This document shows positions 52,816 to 61,901 of a stretch of DNA of 64,000 nt, in pieces. Source of the DNA: Gordoniibacillus chartarius (GTDB lineage: Bacteria; Bacillota; Bacilli; Paenibacillales; NBRC-103111); NCBI RefSeq assembly GCF_042432825.1, contig NZ_JBHLWN010000077.1, forward strand, positions 124,001 to 188,000, in the 5' to 3' direction. The notes beneath the pieces are model-generated. The model saw only the letters and a list, made by a program, of their open reading frames with translations, was not told where the DNA came from and ran no database searches. Both the position numbers and the translations under genes were made by a program. Position 1 is the first letter of the stretch, and every line of letters starts with the position of its first letter.

Positions 52816-52950
52816 CCTTAGGCGCACTCTCCTTCAAAAAAACTTGAAGAGAACTACGCCTTTTCAACTGGACATTTTCAGTGGCCTCTCTTTGTGGAGG
52901 GGCTGCTTTTGTGTTGCAGCAAGTTATTGAACATTAATTTCCCAAAAGAA

Positions 52951-52982
52951 TTGACGAAATGTTTATAGGCAAATGCTATAAT
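52951..52982 (+). promoter_or_regulatory. LysR gene promoter and possible LTTR box
   Basis: TTGACG (52951-52956) and TATAAT (52977-52982) are 20 bases apart; the -10 is extended (TGCTATAAT). ATAG-N7-CTAT (52965-52979), a T-N11-A type site, overlaps the -10, consistent with autorepression. Confidence 0.5.
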
Positions 52983-53022
52983 ACCCTTATACACTTATAT
53001 CACAATAGCGAGGTACATCTAG

Positions 53023-53946
53023 ATGGAATTACGTCAGCTCCAATACGCCGTCCAAATCGCCGCCGAACGCAACTTCTCCCGCGCCGCCGAGAAGCTGCAC
53101 ATCGCCCAGCCTTCACTTAGCCAGCAATTGCTCAAGCTGGAGAAGGAACTCGGCGTGCTTCTCTTTCACCGCAGCACGAGCTCGGTTGAACTGACCCACG
53201 CTGGCACGGTGTTCGTCGACAAGGCGCAAGCCATACTGGATATGATCGAGCAGCTTAAGCAAGAGATGGAGGACATGTCGCAGATGAAACGGGGGCGGCT
53301 TGTCGTCGGATCGATGCCGATTACCGGGACGACGCTGCTGCCGCTTGTCCTCCCTGTCTTTCAAGCGGCTTACCCCGACATCGAGGTGACACTGCTCGAG
53401 GAAACGTCAGCCGAGCTCGCCCAGCTGACGGCCAGCGGCCAGACGGACATTTCGCTGCTGGCGCTGCCTTTGGATGAATCGCTTCACTACGAGACGCTGC
53501 TCGAGGAAGAGATCGTGCTCGCCGTTCCGCCTCAGCACCCTCTTGCCGCAAGATACGGGGGCGGTGTTCCGGCAGATGTCCCTTTGGATATCCTCCAAGC
53601 CGAACCTTTCGTTGCCCTCAAGAAAAGCCAGGGGCTTCGCCAGCTGACGCTCGAGCTGTGCAAGCGGGCCGGCTTCGAGCCGAATATCGCCTTCGAGAGC
53701 TCGAATATGGAGACCGTGCAAGCACTAGTCGCCGCAGGAATGGGCATCGCCTTTGTCCCTTCGCTGATCGCCCGCAACGCGCCGTCCCGCTTCGCTCCGG
53801 TGATCCTGCCGATTGCGACTCGACCTGCACGTACACTTGTCATCGCTTACCGTAAGGGACGCTACTTGTCCAAAGCGGCGGAAGCCTTCATCGGGGCGAT
53901 GAAGGCGGTAACGGCCGAAGCGATTGCTTCGGATTGGAAATACTAG
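53023..53946 (+). CDS. LysR-family transcriptional regulator
   Basis: This 307-residue regulator has the N-terminal winged helix MELRQLQYAVQIAAERNFSR and LHIAQPSLSQQLLKLEKELG, typical of the CynR/CysL/GltC group. A C-terminal periplasmic-binding-like effector domain (about 90-295) follows. It ends four bases inside the convergent nitrilase gene. Such regulators usually control a divergent neighbour, but upstream there is only transposon debris, so its original target may have been lost or lies elsewhere. The start at 53023 is fixed by the conserved N terminus. Confidence 0.93.
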   Translation: MELRQLQYAVQIAAERNFSRAAEKLHIAQPSLSQQLLKLEKELGVLLFHRSTSSVELTHAGTVFVDKAQAILDMIEQLKQEMEDMSQMKRGRLVVGSMPITGTTLLPLVLPVFQAAYPDIEVTLLEETSAELAQLTASGQTDISLLALPLDESLHYETLLEEEIVLAVPPQHPLAARYGGGVPADVPLDILQAEPFVALKKSQGLRQLTLELCKRAGFEPNIAFESSNMETVQALVAAGMGIAFVPSLIARNAPSRFAPVILPIATRPARTLVIAYRKGRYLSKAAEAFIGAMKAVTAEAIASDWKY

Positions 53947-54761
53947 AACCCGGTCCGGTACAACCCGGGACGCCGGTCCTCGAAGATCGGGATCGTCTTG
54001 CGCACACGATCGACCTCGCTCAAATCGAGCGTCGCGTGCAGGATGCGCTCTTCCTCATCGCCTTCCGCCAGCGTTTCGCCCCAAGGATTCAAGACGAGCG
54101 AATGACCGAAGAAGTGCGCTTCGCCGCTGCGGCCGACCCGGTTGCAGGCGACGACGAACATTTGATTCTCGATCGCGCGGGCGGTAAGCAGCGTCTTCCA
54201 ATGATGCAAACGCGGATGCGGCCATTCCGCCGGCACGAACAGCACCTTGGCGCCGCCAAGCGCAAGCGTCCGTGACAGCTCAGGAAAACGGATATCGTAG
54301 CAAATCATCATCGCTGCGGGAACGCCGTCCACCTGCAAGGTGCCGATCCGGTCGCCCGCGGCCAGATGCTTCTCCTCGTCCATAAGACGGAACAGGTGGA
54401 TTTTGCTGTAGTCGTTCGTAACGTTGCCTTCGCGGTCGAAGGCGTAGATCGTATTATACACGTCGCCGCCGCGCTTCTCGGCAATGGAGCCCGCGATCAC
54501 GTTGATGCCATGCTTGCGGCTGAATTCGCTGAGCAGCGATTTCGTCCGTTCACCCTGAGGATCGGCAAGCTCTTGAATGCGGTCCAGCGCGTAGCCGGTG
54601 TTCCACATCTCGGGAGCAATGATCAGATCCGGCTTGACCGGCGCCGCTGCGGCCTCCTCGAGCATCGACTCCAGCTTGCGGAAATTCGTTTCCGGTTCGC
54701 CGATGGCAATATCCATTTGTAAAATCGCGACATTGAGCTTCTGTTGTGCCGGTTGTGTCAC
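53943..54761 (-). CDS. mtnU: Carbon-nitrogen hydrolase, probable 2-oxoglutaramate amidase (MtnU-like)
   Basis: This 272-residue nitrilase-fold protein has the Glu-Lys-Cys triad in IIAPEMWN, YSKIHLF and MICYDIRFPE. In B. subtilis MtnU (YkrU) sits beside the methionine-salvage transaminase and removes the ketoglutaramate formed when glutamine is the amino donor. The same neighbour relation holds here: a transaminase gene starts divergently 229 bases away. The name rests on that context. The start is GTG 54761, ten bases after AAGGAG. Confidence 0.8.
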   Translation of the reverse strand: MTQPAQQKLNVAILQMDIAIGEPETNFRKLESMLEEAAAAPVKPDLIIAPEMWNTGYALDRIQELADPQGERTKSLLSEFSRKHGINVIAGSIAEKRGGDVYNTIYAFDREGNVTNDYSKIHLFRLMDEEKHLAAGDRIGTLQVDGVPAAMMICYDIRFPELSRTLALGGAKVLFVPAEWPHPRLHHWKTLLTARAIENQMFVVACNRVGRSGEAHFFGHSLVLNPWGETLAEGDEEERILHATLDLSEVDRVRKTIPIFEDRRPGLYRTGF

Positions 54762-54989
54762 TTTCGTTCGACTCCTTCTTGACGGGCCGCAAGCGCCCCC
54801 TGTTTCTATTGCTTACTATCATAGTTCAATGGGCATGCAAGTTCAATCATGCTGACAGCTTAGCGAGCAAACGAAAGTCTCCCCGTTGCGGCAATTCCCT
54901 GTACAGCACTCGGATTTCATGCTACATTAGGGATATTGTGCACAGTTTCGATTTTTTGCAGATTGTATTGGAGAGTGAGCGTCAGCGCC

Positions 54990-56171
54990 ATGGAGAAAAC
55001 ATTTACCGTACGTCCGGCCGACCGTATGCAACAGCTGCCGGCGCAGTTTTTCGCGGGCTTGGTCCGTAAAGCGAACGAACAAATTGCAATGGGCCACGAT
55101 GTCATCAATTTGGGGCAGGGCAATCCCGACCAGCCGACCCCGCCGCACATTGTCGCATCCCTGCAGCAAGCGGCCGTCAACCCGCTCTATCACAAATATC
55201 CCCCGTTTACCGGGTTTGCGTTCTTGAAGGAAGCTATCGCAAAGCGCTATAAGGAAGATTACGGCGTAACGCTCGACCCGGAAACGGAAGTCGCCATTCT
55301 GTTCGGCGGGAAAACGGGACTCGTCGAAATCAGCCAATGCCTGCTCAATCCGGGAGACGTCTGTCTCGTACCTGACCCGGGCTATCCGGATTACTGGTCC
55401 GGCGTGTCCCTGGCGGGAGCGGTTATGTCGTTCATGCCGCTGCGCGCGGACAACGCCTTCCTGCCGGATTACGGTGCGATCGCTCCGTCCGAGCTCGACC
55501 GTGCCAAGCTGATGTTCATCAATTATCCGAACAACCCGACGGCCGCTATGGCACCTTATGCATTTTATGAGGATACGGTCCGTTTCGCCGAGAAGCACGG
55601 CATCGTCGTGGCCAGCGACTTCGCGTATGGTGCGATCGGCTTCGACGGACAGAAGCCGGTATCGTTCCTGCAGGTTCCCGGGGCGAAGGAGGTCGGCGTC
55701 GAATTTTACACCTTATCGAAGAGCTACAACATGGCCGGCTGGCGAGTAGGGTTCGCGCTCGGTAACCGCGAAGTGATTCGTCTGCTGAATCTGATGCAGG
55801 ATCATTATTACTGCTCCTTGTTCGGCGGCATCCAGGAAGCGGCGGCAACGGCCCTCACCGGTCCGCAGGACAGCGTCGCGGCGCTTCGCGCCACCTATGA
55901 GAGCCGCCGGAACGCCCTGTTTGGCGCCCTGCACCGCATCGGCTGGGAGGCAAAGCCTTCCGCTGGCTCGTTCTTTGCCTGGCTGCCGGTGCCTGCCGGG
56001 TATTCGTCCGCCTCGCTGGCCGATCGTCTGCTGCAGGAAGCGAAAGTCGTCGTCGCCCCGGGCATCGGCTTCGGCGATCACGGCGAAGGCTATGTACGGC
56101 TCGGGCTGCTCGCTCCGGAAGCGCGGCTGGAGGAAGCCGTGGAGCGGATCGGCAAGCTCGGCTTGTTCTGA
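54990..56171 (+). CDS. mtnE: Class I/II aminotransferase, probable methionine-salvage MtnE/MtnV
   Basis: This 393-residue PLP enzyme has the Schiff-base Lys in TLSKSYNMAGWRVG and the PLP contacts NYPNNPT and DFAYGAI. It is placed in methionine salvage, converting 2-oxo-4-methylthiobutyrate to methionine, because it stands between an mtnU-like gene and mtnW-mtnX-mtnB and matches YkrV in size. Other aromatic or branched aminotransferases of the family would look similar. The start is taken as ATG 54990, though the ribosome site (GGAGAGTGAG) is 12-14 bases upstream. It ends about 30 bases before the proB T-box promoter. Confidence 0.82.
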   Translation: MEKTFTVRPADRMQQLPAQFFAGLVRKANEQIAMGHDVINLGQGNPDQPTPPHIVASLQQAAVNPLYHKYPPFTGFAFLKEAIAKRYKEDYGVTLDPETEVAILFGGKTGLVEISQCLLNPGDVCLVPDPGYPDYWSGVSLAGAVMSFMPLRADNAFLPDYGAIAPSELDRAKLMFINYPNNPTAAMAPYAFYEDTVRFAEKHGIVVASDFAYGAIGFDGQKPVSFLQVPGAKEVGVEFYTLSKSYNMAGWRVGFALGNREVIRLLNLMQDHYYCSLFGGIQEAAATALTGPQDSVAALRATYESRRNALFGALHRIGWEAKPSAGSFFAWLPVPAGYSSASLADRLLQEAKVVVAPGIGFGDHGEGYVRLGLLAPEARLEEAVERIGKLGLF

Positions 56172-56201
56172 CGCTTCGCCGCCGGACAAGGCGCTTACGG
56201 C

Positions 56202-56231
56202 TTTACAAGACAAGGCCGACCGTGCTATCCT
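56202..56231 (+). promoter_or_regulatory. Promoter of the proline T-box transcript
   Basis: TTTACA (56202-56207), an 18-base spacer and TATCCT (56226-56231), just after the aminotransferase stop and ahead of the T-box leader. Confidence 0.6.
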
Positions 56232-56237
56232 TGTAAC

Positions 56238-56561
56238 AAATCAAGCAACGTAATGATGGGAATAGTAGGCAGCACCACCCCGCTCGCGTGCAGAGAGTAA
56301 ATTCCGCCGGCTGCAAGAATTTACCGCGACGAAGCGCCGAACCCGCCCCTGAACGGTCAACGATGAGTTGAACAGGTGACTCCCTCCTGTTACCCGGGGA
56401 GCTCGTAAGCAGGAAGGCGTATGCCTCTGCAACATTGTCTTGGCGTTTGCATGGAAGATGCAGCCGCCGTTAGGCATATGCAGCAGCGTCTTCAAGTAAG
56501 GTGGTACCGCGGAAGCAGCAAGACTTTCGTCCTTATTCGGACGAAGGTCTTTTTTGTTTTT
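56238..56561 (+). promoter_or_regulatory. T-box leader, proline-specific
   Basis: Stem I begins near GATGGGAATAGTAGGCAG (56254 on, with the AGTA bulge). The specifier region reads GAAC-CCG-CCCCTGAAC, placing CCG (56343-56345), a proline codon, in the specifier position. The conserved T-box AAGTAAGGTGGTACCGCGG is at 56494-56512. The intrinsic terminator AGACTTTCGTCC / GGACGAAGGTCT plus T-run occupies 56519-56561. Uncharged tRNA-Pro should stabilise the antiterminator and switch on proB and what follows. If the frame is shifted by one, the specifier is CCC, still proline. Confidence 0.95.
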
Positions 56562-56646
56562 GCCCGCTCCGGTCACCTGGAGTATTCGTTCTCGTTTTCC
56601 CGAACCATCGAGCCTCCTCAAATTGTTCATAAAGGATGTGTTCTAC

Positions 56647-57744
56647 ATGCAGCAGCGAATCGTCGTCAAGATCGGATCTTCCTCTCTTACTTCCGATGAG
56701 GGCGGCTTGAACCGCGCCAAGATCGAATATTTCGCCGAGGAGCTGTCCGCTCTGCAGCGGCGGGGCTGCCAAGTGCTGCTCGTCACGAGCGGTGCGGTTG
56801 CCGCCGGCTTCCGCAAAATCGGCTACAAGTCACGCCCGAAGCTTTTACATGAGAAGCAAGCGGCCGCATCCGTCGGGCAAGCCCTGCTGATGCAGGCGTA
56901 TCAGGAAGCGTTCGCCCGTCACGATGTCGGGGTCGCCCAGATTTTGCTCACCCGATCCGACTTCTCATCGCGCAAGCGCGGTCACAACGCCCAATCCACC
57001 ATTGATGAACTGCTCGCTTACGGCGTCATCCCGATCATTAACGAGAACGACACCGTTTCGATCGACGAGCTCAAATTCGGCGACAACGACACGCTTTCCG
57101 CACTCGTCGCCAATCTCGTCAAGGCGCAGCGGCTCATCATCCTGACCGACACCGACGGCCTATATACCGACGATCCGCGCCGGAACCCGGACGCCGTTCG
57201 CATCGACCGCGTCGACACCATTAGCGACGAGCTGCTGCGCATCGCGGGCGGCTCCGGAAGCTCTGTCGGCACCGGCGGCATGCGCTCCAAGATCGAAGCG
57301 GCGCGCATCGCGATGCGCGGCGGCGTGCCGGTGTTCGTCGGCCGCGCGGCAGAGCCCGGCGATCTGCTGCTCGCGGTAGACGGCGCCGGTAAAGGCACGT
57401 ACTTCGACACATCCGCGGGCGGCTTGTCGATGAAGAAGCAGTGGGTCGGCTTCCATTCGCTGCCCCAAGGCAAAATCATCGTCGACCAGGGCGCGGAGCA
57501 TGCCCTGCTCGCCGGCGGCAAAAGCTTGCTCCCGGTCGGCATCCGCGAGCTCGAGGGCGACTTTCATCCGGGCGACGTCGTCGAGGTGCTGAATCTCGAC
57601 CGGATCCCGATCGGACGCGGCGTCGTGAATTACGCCTCATGGCAGCTTAAGGCGGTTGCCGGCCTGTCGACCGAAGAAGTGCAGCGCCGCGTCGAAGTGC
57701 TCCGTATCGAGGTCATCCACCGCGACGAGTGGGTCGCGATATGA
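56647..57744 (+). CDS. proB: Glutamate 5-kinase
   Basis: This 365-residue first enzyme of proline synthesis phosphorylates glutamate. The amino-acid kinase domain (about 1-255) has VVKIGSSSLT and VTSGAVAAG at the N terminus and FGDNDTLSALVA near residue 140. A C-terminal PUA domain (about 275-355) is present. The start is ATG 56647 with AAAGGATG upstream; it lies after the T-box terminator, as required. It is the first gene of the T-box operon. Confidence 0.97.
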   Translation: MQQRIVVKIGSSSLTSDEGGLNRAKIEYFAEELSALQRRGCQVLLVTSGAVAAGFRKIGYKSRPKLLHEKQAAASVGQALLMQAYQEAFARHDVGVAQILLTRSDFSSRKRGHNAQSTIDELLAYGVIPIINENDTVSIDELKFGDNDTLSALVANLVKAQRLIILTDTDGLYTDDPRRNPDAVRIDRVDTISDELLRIAGGSGSSVGTGGMRSKIEAARIAMRGGVPVFVGRAAEPGDLLLAVDGAGKGTYFDTSAGGLSMKKQWVGFHSLPQGKIIVDQGAEHALLAGGKSLLPVGIRELEGDFHPGDVVEVLNLDRIPIGRGVVNYASWQLKAVAGLSTEEVQRRVEVLRIEVIHRDEWVAI

Positions 57745-57804
57745 GGCAAGCGGCTCACCAGCCATATCCATAACCAAATCCTTTCTCCCTAGGAGGTAAT
57801 ACTT

Positions 57805-59052
57805 ATGTCCGAAGTGATCCGCAAAGCAACCATGGCGCGCGACGCCTCCCCCCTGCTCTCTATCGTTTCTACCGAACGTAAAAATGAAGCGCTCCACCGC
57901 ATGGCAGATAGCCTGCTGAAGCATGCGTCCAGCTTGATCGACGCAAACGCCGCCGACCTGGCCAGAGGCCGGGAAAGCGGCCTCAGCGCTTCCCTGCTCG
58001 ACAGACTTGCGCTGAACATGAAACGAATCGAGGCGATGGCCGAAGGCTTGCGCCTGATCGCCGGCCTCCCTGATCCGATCGGCGAGACGCTGCAGCGCTT
58101 CTCCCGCCCGAACGGGCTGAACATCGAGAAGGTGCGCGTGCCGCTCGGCGTTATCGGTATCGTCTACGAAGCGCGCCCGAACGTCACTGTCGATGCCGCG
58201 GGTCTCTGCTTTAAAACCGGCAATACGGTCGTGCTGCGCGGCGGATCGGCGGCGATGGAATCCAACAAGCGAATTGTAGAAATTTTGCACGAAGTGCTGG
58301 CTTCTCTTGAACTGCCTGTCGGTGCCGTACAGCTCATCGAAAGCTCGGACCGCGCAAGCGTCGACGAAATGCTGCGCCTGAACGGCCTGATCGACGTACT
58401 CATCCCGCGCGGCGGAGCTTCCCTCATTCAAAATGTCGTCAAGAACGCCACCGTACCTGTCATTGAAACAGGCGCCGGCATCTGTCATACTTACATCGAC
58501 CAATCCGCACGGCCGGACATGGCCCGCGACATCGCCATCAACGCCAAAGTGCAGCGCCCGTCCGTATGCAACTCGATGGAGACGCTGCTCGTCCACGCCG
58601 ATTACGCGGCCCGCGAGCTGCCCGCTCTGGCGGCTGCCCTGCGCGCCCAGCAAGTAGAACTGCGCGGCTGCTCCCGCACGCTGGAGCTCATACCGGATAT
58701 GAAAGCTGCGTCCGACGAAGATTGGGACACAGAGTATAACGACTATATTCTAAACGTGCGCGTCGTCGACAGCCTTGATGAGGCGATGGCCCATATCCGC
58801 GAGCACGGCACGAAGCATTCCGAATGCATTGTGACGGAAAATGACGACAACGCCCTCCGCTTCCTGAATGAAGTGGATGCCGCAGCGGTGTACCATAATG
58901 CGTCCACCCGGTTTACGGACGGCTTTGAATTCGGCTTCGGCGCCGAAATCGGCATCTCCACGCAAAAGCTGCACGCCCGCGGGCCAATGGGCTTACCGGA
59001 GCTAACGTCTTACAAATACAAAATCGCCGGCAGCGGGCAAATCCGCGGCTGA
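57805..59052 (+). CDS. proA: Glutamate-5-semialdehyde dehydrogenase
   Basis: This 415-residue aldehyde-dehydrogenase-fold enzyme reduces glutamyl-5-phosphate to the semialdehyde with NADPH. The catalytic Cys lies in VQRPSVCNSMETL, and the C-terminal block FTDGFEFGFGAEIGISTQ is typical of ProA. The ATG at 57805 has AGGAGG upstream. It lies 60 bases after proB. Confidence 0.97.
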   Translation: MSEVIRKATMARDASPLLSIVSTERKNEALHRMADSLLKHASSLIDANAADLARGRESGLSASLLDRLALNMKRIEAMAEGLRLIAGLPDPIGETLQRFSRPNGLNIEKVRVPLGVIGIVYEARPNVTVDAAGLCFKTGNTVVLRGGSAAMESNKRIVEILHEVLASLELPVGAVQLIESSDRASVDEMLRLNGLIDVLIPRGGASLIQNVVKNATVPVIETGAGICHTYIDQSARPDMARDIAINAKVQRPSVCNSMETLLVHADYAARELPALAAALRAQQVELRGCSRTLELIPDMKAASDEDWDTEYNDYILNVRVVDSLDEAMAHIREHGTKHSECIVTENDDNALRFLNEVDAAAVYHNASTRFTDGFEFGFGAEIGISTQKLHARGPMGLPELTSYKYKIAGSGQIRG

Positions 59053-59075
59053 CGCCAGTCAGGAGGAACAATCGC

Positions 59076-59936
59076 ATGAGTACGACTCTCCAGGAGCTTC
59101 GCATCGCATTCGTCGGGGCCGGCTCGATGGCGGAAGCGATCTTTCGCGGCTTAATCGAGAATAAGGTTGCCGATCCGGACCGCATCGCCGTCATTAACCG
59201 GTCGGACCGGGATAAATTGGAACGGCTGCAGGCGCGCTACGGCGTTCAGGTCTCATTCGACACCGAAGGCAAGAACGCGCTGATCGCCGCCGCCGACATC
59301 GTCGTCCTGGCCATGAAGCCGAAGGATGTCGAGTCGTCGTTCGCCGAGCTGAAGCAGCACCTTTCGTCCCGTCAATTGCTCGTCTCCGTCATCGCCGGGT
59401 TGTCCATCGGCAAAATCACGGCCCTGCTTGAGACAGACGCACCGATCGTCCGCACGATGCCGAACACGTCGAGCACGATTGGCCTCGGTGCAACGGGTCT
59501 CTCCTTCTCCGCCGGGGTTTCGGCGGAGCAGCGGGGCCTGGCCCTGCAAATGTTCGAGTCCGTCGGCATCGCAACGGTCGTTGACGAACCGCTCCTCGAC
59601 ATCGTCACTGGCGTATCCGGCAGCGGCCCGGCCTACGTCTACTATTTCATGGAAGCCATGACGAAGGCTGCCGTCGAAGGCGGTCTTGCCGAGCAGGAAG
59701 CGCGGCGGCTTACGGTGCAAACCGTACTGGGAGCGGCGCGCATGGTCGAGCTGACGCAGGAAGATCCTGCTGAGCTTCGCCGCAAAGTAACGTCGCCCAA
59801 CGGTACGACGCAGGCCGCTCTGCAGACGCTCGATAATCACCAATTCTGCGAAGGCATCGTACGCGCCGTGTTCCGTGCGGCGGAGCGCGCGAAGGAAATG
59901 GGCGAAGCGATTGCCCCCGGCGTGAACCAACGATAA
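59076..59936 (+). CDS. proC: Pyrroline-5-carboxylate reductase
   Basis: This 286-residue enzyme carries out the last step of proline synthesis. The N-terminal dinucleotide loop is FVGAGSMAEAIFRG, and the family signature near residue 215 begins VEGGLAEQEARRL, with TSPNGTTQAAL close to the C terminus. The ATG at 59076 has CAGGAGG upstream. It follows proA by 23 bases and precedes mtnW by 43 bases with no terminator between them. Confidence 0.96.
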   Translation: MSTTLQELRIAFVGAGSMAEAIFRGLIENKVADPDRIAVINRSDRDKLERLQARYGVQVSFDTEGKNALIAAADIVVLAMKPKDVESSFAELKQHLSSRQLLVSVIAGLSIGKITALLETDAPIVRTMPNTSSTIGLGATGLSFSAGVSAEQRGLALQMFESVGIATVVDEPLLDIVTGVSGSGPAYVYYFMEAMTKAAVEGGLAEQEARRLTVQTVLGAARMVELTQEDPAELRRKVTSPNGTTQAALQTLDNHQFCEGIVRAVFRAAERAKEMGEAIAPGVNQR

Positions 59937-59979
59937 TGAACCGTCTCCACCATCGGCACATATAAGGAGTGAACCACAC

Positions 59980-61227
59980 ATGACTGCAACTTGTACGGCG
60001 ACGTACCGCCTGTACGACGATAAAGCGGATTTCCACAAAAAAGCGCAAGGCATCGCCGTTGGACTTACGGTCGGCTCCTGGACGGAGCTTCCCGCCGCTC
60101 AGCAAGCGAAGATGGAGAAGCATCTGGGCAAGGTCGTTTCCGTCGACGTGGTTGAAGGCAGTGGCGCGGGGGAGCGTTATGCCGATATTCGCATCGCTTA
60201 TCCCGACATCAACTTCAGCCGGGACATCCCCGCCCTGCTCGTGACGATCTTCGGCAAGCTGTCCATGGACGGGCGCATCAAGCTGATCGACGTTCATTTC
60301 TCGGGCGATTTCCTGTCGGCTTTCCCGGGTCCGAAATTCGGGATCGAAGGCGTGCGGGAGCTGCTCGGCGTGCACGACCGTCCGCTGCTTATGTCGATCT
60401 TCAAATCGGTGATCGGGCATGATCTGAGCGAGCTGCAGGAGCAGTTTTACAAGCAGGCTGCGGGCGGCGTCGACTTGATCAAGGACGACGAAATTTTGTT
60501 CGAGAACCCGCTGACGCCGATAGAACGCCGTGTAGAGGCTTGCCTGCAAGCCGCTGAGCGCGCCTCCCGCGAAACCGGCCAGAAGCTGCTGTACGCCACC
60601 AACCTGACGGGGCCGACGTTCCGGCTGAAAGATCAGGCGCGCAAAGCGATCGCCGCCGGTGCGAACGCGTTCCTCTTCAACGTGCTCGCCTACGGATTCG
60701 ATGTGCTGCATGAGCTGGCCGCCGATCCGGACATCAACGTGCCGATCATGGCTCACCCGGCCGTGGCCGGCGCGATGTATCCGTCGCCCCACTACGGCAT
60801 CGCGGCGAACGTGCTGCTCGGCAAGCTGATGCGCATCGCCGGCGCCGATATTGTCTTGTTCCCGTCGCCTTACGGCTCGGTGGTGATGCCGCGTGAGGAA
60901 AATATGGCGATCAAGCACGCGCTGCTGACGACGGATTTGGAAGCCGATTACGGCTCGGCCAAGCAGCCGCTCAAGCGCAGCTTCCCGGTTCCGTCCGCCG
61001 GCATCCACCCCGGGCTCGTTCCGCTCATCCTGCGCGACTTCGGCCACGACACGATTGTGAACGCCGGCGGCGGCGTGCACGGACATCCGCAGGGCGCCAT
61101 CGCCGGCGGACAAGCGTTCCGCCAGGCGATCGACGCCGTGCTTGCGGGACAGAGCCTGCAGGAAGCGGCGGCATCGCATGCCGAGCTGAAGGCGGCTATC
61201 GACATCTGGGGGGTTAAGGAAGCGTGA
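59980..61227 (+). CDS. mtnW: 2,3-diketo-5-methylthiopentyl-1-phosphate enolase (RuBisCO-like)
   Basis: This 415-residue type IV RuBisCO-like protein converts diketo-methylthiopentyl-phosphate to its enol form in methionine salvage. The metal-binding segment GGVDLIKDDE is conserved, including the Lys that is carbamylated in RuBisCO and the Asp/Glu pair; FNVLAYG and AHPAVAGAM are also present. The ATG at 59980 has AAGGAG upstream. It directly follows proC in the same direction, overlaps mtnX by four bases and probably shares the T-box transcript. Confidence 0.96.
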   Translation: MTATCTATYRLYDDKADFHKKAQGIAVGLTVGSWTELPAAQQAKMEKHLGKVVSVDVVEGSGAGERYADIRIAYPDINFSRDIPALLVTIFGKLSMDGRIKLIDVHFSGDFLSAFPGPKFGIEGVRELLGVHDRPLLMSIFKSVIGHDLSELQEQFYKQAAGGVDLIKDDEILFENPLTPIERRVEACLQAAERASRETGQKLLYATNLTGPTFRLKDQARKAIAAGANAFLFNVLAYGFDVLHELAADPDINVPIMAHPAVAGAMYPSPHYGIAANVLLGKLMRIAGADIVLFPSPYGSVVMPREENMAIKHALLTTDLEADYGSAKQPLKRSFPVPSAGIHPGLVPLILRDFGHDTIVNAGGGVHGHPQGAIAGGQAFRQAIDAVLAGQSLQEAAASHAELKAAIDIWGVKEA

Positions 61228-61901
61228 CAGCCGGAATGAAGCAGCGCGTCATTTTTTGCGATTTTGACGGCACGATTACGAACAACGACAATATTGTCGC
61301 GATTATGAAGCACTTCGATCCGGAGGGTACGGAACCGATCGTGAAGCAAATTATCGCCCGCACGATGACGGTGAAAGAAGGCGTCGGCGCCATGTTCGAG
61401 CTGCTCCCGACGAGCCGCAAGGAAGAGATCGTCCGCTATGCGATCGACAATGCGACGATCCGGGACGGCTTCGCCGAGCTGCTCGCCTACTGCAGGGAGC
61501 AGGATATCCGGTTTCTCGTCACGAGCGGCGGCATCGATTTCTTCGTCTATCCGCTCCTTGCGCGCTTCGGCATTCGGGAAGAGCAAATCTATTGCAACGC
61601 CAGCGACTTCTCGGGCGAGCGCATCCGCATCGAATGGCCGCATCCGTGCAGCGAGGAATGCGACAACTACGGCGGCTGCGGCATGTGCAAAACGACGATC
61701 ATCCGCACGTACCCTACAGAGCAGTATGAACGTATCATGATCGGCGACAGCATTACCGACTTCCCGGGCGCAAAGCTGGTCGACACCGTCTTCGCCCGTT
61801 CGCATCTGATCGATCTGTGCGAGGAATTGAAGCTGAACTACTACCCCTTCGAGACGTTCCATGACGTTATCGCAAGGCTAAAGGAGCTGGCCCCCGTATG
61901 A
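61224..61901 (+). CDS. mtnX: 2-hydroxy-3-keto-5-methylthiopentenyl-1-phosphate phosphatase
   Basis: This 225-residue HAD phosphatase removes the phosphate from the MtnW product. The nucleophile motif is FCDFDGTIT and the metal-binding loop is IGDSITDFPG. A Cys cluster (CSEECDNYGGCGMCK) is typical of MtnX. The GTG at 61224 overlaps the mtnW stop and follows TTAAGGAAG; an ATG four codons later is an alternative. It overlaps mtnB by four bases. Confidence 0.95.
   Translation: MTAGMKQRVIFCDFDGTITNNDNIVAIMKHFDPEGTEPIVKQIIARTMTVKEGVGAMFELLPTSRKEEIVRYAIDNATIRDGFAELLAYCREQDIRFLVTSGGIDFFVYPLLARFGIREEQIYCNASDFSGERIRIEWPHPCSEECDNYGGCGMCKTTIIRTYPTEQYERIMIGDSITDFPGAKLVDTVFARSHLIDLCEELKLNYYPFETFHDVIARLKELAPV

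Noticed and set aside
54762..54989. SAM riboswitch (S-box) ahead of the methionine salvage genes
   Set aside because: S-box landmarks were looked for in this space and before mtnW and are absent; only weak promoter-like hexamers are present.
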